In this document: in pieces, positions 18,069 to 19,988 of the stretch | Position numbering within the stretch: the stretch's first letter is position 1 | Layout: each line of letters opens with the position of its first letter | Assembly (NCBI GenBank): GCA_016720595.1 | Contig: JADKKI010000075.1 | Span: 1 to 19,988, forward strand | Direction of reading: 5' to 3' | Source of the DNA: Myxococcales bacterium | GTDB taxonomy: Bacteria > Myxococcota_A > Polyangia > Haliangiales > Haliangiaceae | Length of the DNA stretch: 19,988 bases | The notes under the pieces: model-generated | Database searches by the model: none | The model's input: only the letters and a program-made list of their open reading frames with translations | What the model was told of the DNA's origin: nothing | Program-made: the position numbers and the translations under genes

Positions 18069-18209
18069 GTACGTGTCCTCCTTCGCGCGTGGACCTGGCT
18101 CTCCGAGATGGAGAGCCGATCGCGTGCGCGGGCTCACCCTGACGGCCTGATCCGACGAAGTCAAGCACGGACCTGGAGCGCCGCGAAATCACTGTAGACT
18201 CGCGGGGCG
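18069..18209. promoter_or_regulatory. Divergent promoter region with hairpin
   Basis: The 141 bases between the flavoenzyme (minus) and the TPR gene (plus) must hold both promoters. GGCTCTCC (18097-18104) and GGAGAGCC (18110-18117) are perfect complements with a 5-base loop, 29 bases upstream of the ATG at 18068. The site could be an operator or a 5' leader hairpin for the flavoenzyme mRNA. The ribosome binding site GGAGG (minus strand, 18077-18081) decides the upstream start. Confidence 0.45.
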
Positions 18210-19988
18210 ATGGCCGAGGACGACCGCACCCGACGCTGGCAGCGCACCGAGCGCTACGACACCGCCTCCGACACCATCCAGGTGCTCCGCGTGTCGATCG
18301 CCGAAGTACGCCACGCCCCACGCGATCCCGAGGCTCGGCGCCGACTTCGCGCGATCGCGGCCGAGCACGGCCTGTGGGAGCAGCTCGCGATCCTGCTCGG
18401 GGACGAGGCGCGCGCTGCGGTGGATCACCTCGAGCGTGCGGCGGCGTTCCACGAGGAGCTCGCGGATGTCCACGAGAACCTCGATCAGCCTCTCGAGACG
18501 ATCGCAGCGATGGAGCACGTGATCGCGCTCGACCCCGACAACGTCGATCGGCTCGATCGCCTCGCATGGCTATATCGGCGCGCGAATGCGTGGTCGAAGG
18601 CAGCGGAGACGTTCGAGCGCGTCGGGCAGCTCGCCCACGATGAACGATCGCGCCGCGCCCCGGCGCCGCGGGCAAGCCTGTATCGCGACAACGGTCGGCT
18701 CGATCGCGCCGCGGCGATCCATCAGGTGATCGTCGCGCGTCGCCCTCGGACACCGAGGCGTGGCGCGCGCTCGATGATCTCCTCGGCGAGTACCGGCCGC
18801 TGGCAAGGATCTCGCGACCGTGCGAGGTGAACGCGCGGCACGTGCGGGCGGTGGGCTCGAGAAGGCCGCGCTGCTGGGGTCGCGGGCCCGCGCGCTCGAG
18901 CGAGCAGGCGAGCTGCAATATTACTTTCGCTCGTGGCATGCAAGGGCCTCGACGCACGCCCCTGAGGATGTCAGCGGGCTCGTCGACTACGCGGATGTGC
19001 TCGCTGCAGTGGTCAGGGTCGAGAGGCGGCGAGATCTTGGCGCGCGCGTCACCGGCGCGATCGACCGCGGTGCGAGCGTCGAGGATGGGCCGCGCTCGGC
19101 TACGGCTCGCCAGGATCCTCGAGGACGCGATGCGACGATCGGGCCGCCGCCACGGCTGCACTCGAGGAGCTGCTGGCGGACGCCCTGAGTACCTGCCCGC
19201 GCTCGAGCGGATCACCCCGCTGCCGCCGCGACCGATCCGGATCCGCGCGTCCACGCCGCCGCGCTCTCCGCTGCAGCCGCCGCGCTCCCGGACTCCGCCG
19301 ATCGCTCAGGCTACGTCGGCGCCTGCGGGCACCGCCTCGCGCGAGGCCGGCGATCATCGCGCAGCCCGGTACGTGCGTTCGAGCGCGCCCGCTGCCACGC
19401 CCTGAGGACGATCGGCTGCGCATCGGACCTCGACGAGGCGCGGACCGCTCTCGCCGTCGAGCGCGCCACCGCGGAGGCCGCCGATGGCGTCCCCGGCGGC
19501 GCCGAGCGCAGGCTGCGCGGCCTCCCGACCTCTCGGCCGCAGCACCTCGGCGCCCACCTCGCTCTCGCCGAGATCTCGCCGGGCGGGCAAGCTCGACGCC
19601 GCCGTCGGAGCACGCGGCACCCTCGCGGCGGCTCCCGAGACCACGCGCCCGGCGACGGTCGCGCCGCTCGTCCATCGCTTCGCGCTGGTGGTGGCCGCCT
19701 TTCTGCGGCGAGTGGACGAGACATCAGCTGCTCCACGAGGCGCATCGCCTCGATCGACGCTCGCTCGCGATCACGCTCGCGCCTCGGTGAAAGCTGCTTC
19801 CAGCGCAAGCTATGGCGTCAGGCCTCGCTCCACCTCGCGCACTCGCGGAGTCCCCGAGGCGGAGCGCTACGCGTCCGCCGCCGGCCCGGGCTCGTACATG
19901 CCGCGCAGGCCGAGGCCCGCGCCACCGCGCCCTGCGAACGCGCGCTCGCCCACCACGAGGCTGCGGTGCGTCTCGACCGAGCTGCGGC
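18210..19988 (+). CDS. Large tetratricopeptide-repeat protein (partial, frameshifted)
   Basis: Starts ATG 18210 (MAEDDRTRRWQRTERYDTAS) and runs off the right edge. TPR units are clear: PLETIAAMEHVIALDPDNVD with RLDRLAWLYRRANAWSKAAE, then RASLYRDNGRLDRAAAIHQV. Further units are spread over all frames: RASTHAPEDVSGLVDYADVL (about 18939-19000), LEELLADA...EYLPALERI (about 19160-19212) and HLGAHLALAEIS (about 19540-19580). The last readable part, ending AHHEAAVRLDRAA, is also TPR-like. After 18740 the frame changes roughly every 50-150 bases, the densest error zone in the window. There is no signal peptide, so it is probably cytosolic. TPR arrays mediate protein-protein contacts; the partner is unknown. 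Confidence 0.75.

Noticed and set aside
18069..19254. N-terminal half of a 729-codon minus-strand frame extending the flavoenzyme upstream
   Set aside because: It is antisense to the TPR protein, Arg/Ser-rich and without motifs. The flavoenzyme begins at 18068 or 18015.
1..19988. Mobile element, tRNA, rRNA or phage genes
   Set aside because: No transposase, integrase, terminal repeats, tRNA cloverleaf or rRNA-like stretch was recognised on either strand.

Overview
The window is very GC-rich and looks like a myxobacterium (Myxococcota). A Haliangium/Kofleria-type relative is my best guess. The reasons are a MYXO-CTERM sorting tail, Pro-Ile-Asp-Ala linkers in secreted proteins, several lipoproteins with Cys-rich repeats, Hanks-type Ser/Thr kinases, zinc-ribbon proteins and a long TPR protein. 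Taxonomy is inferred from protein style only. Most genes are broken by one to about ten frame changes that leave family motifs intact on both sides. This is what uncorrected long-read indels look like, so I annotate frame-corrected genes as single CDSs. The stretch from about 8478 to 13097 is the cleanest.

Layout. 1-1038 (-): PAS histidine kinase, cut by the left edge. 1126-3575 (+): small zinc-ribbon protein, Cys-rich lipoprotein, Ser/Thr kinase, and a lipoprotein with a PIDA repeat. 6073-3628 (-): EF-hand/Cys-rich lipoprotein, zinc-ribbon pseudokinase, pirin-like protein; a probable operon. 6132-13097 (+): very large alpha-2-macroglobulin-family protein with a CxEQ thioester motif, followed by a MYXO-CTERM lamin-tail protein. 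13319-13649 (+): small protein with a double-glycine (bacteriocin-type) leader and an M15-like metallopeptidase core. 13670-14128 (+): TerB-like protein. 14240-14835 (+): lipoprotein MsrA. 14899-16720 (+): RecQ helicase. 16795-18068 (-): FAD-dependent monooxygenase. 18210-19988 (+): TPR protein running off the right edge.

How the genes fit together. The left part is signalling (histidine kinase, Ser/Thr kinase, pseudokinase). The middle is dominated by envelope or exported proteins: a protease-trapping macroglobulin, a surface-anchored lamin-tail protein, a leader-bearing murein-hydrolase-like peptide and an envelope methionine-sulfoxide repair enzyme. The right part holds DNA repair, a flavoenzyme and a TPR protein. 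The most novel item is the double-glycine-leader M15-like protein at 13319-13649. Next are the zinc-ribbon pseudokinase and the pairing of the macroglobulin with a MYXO-CTERM protein. I saw no tRNA, rRNA, CRISPR array or insertion sequence, and no gene-free stretch longer than about 220 bases.
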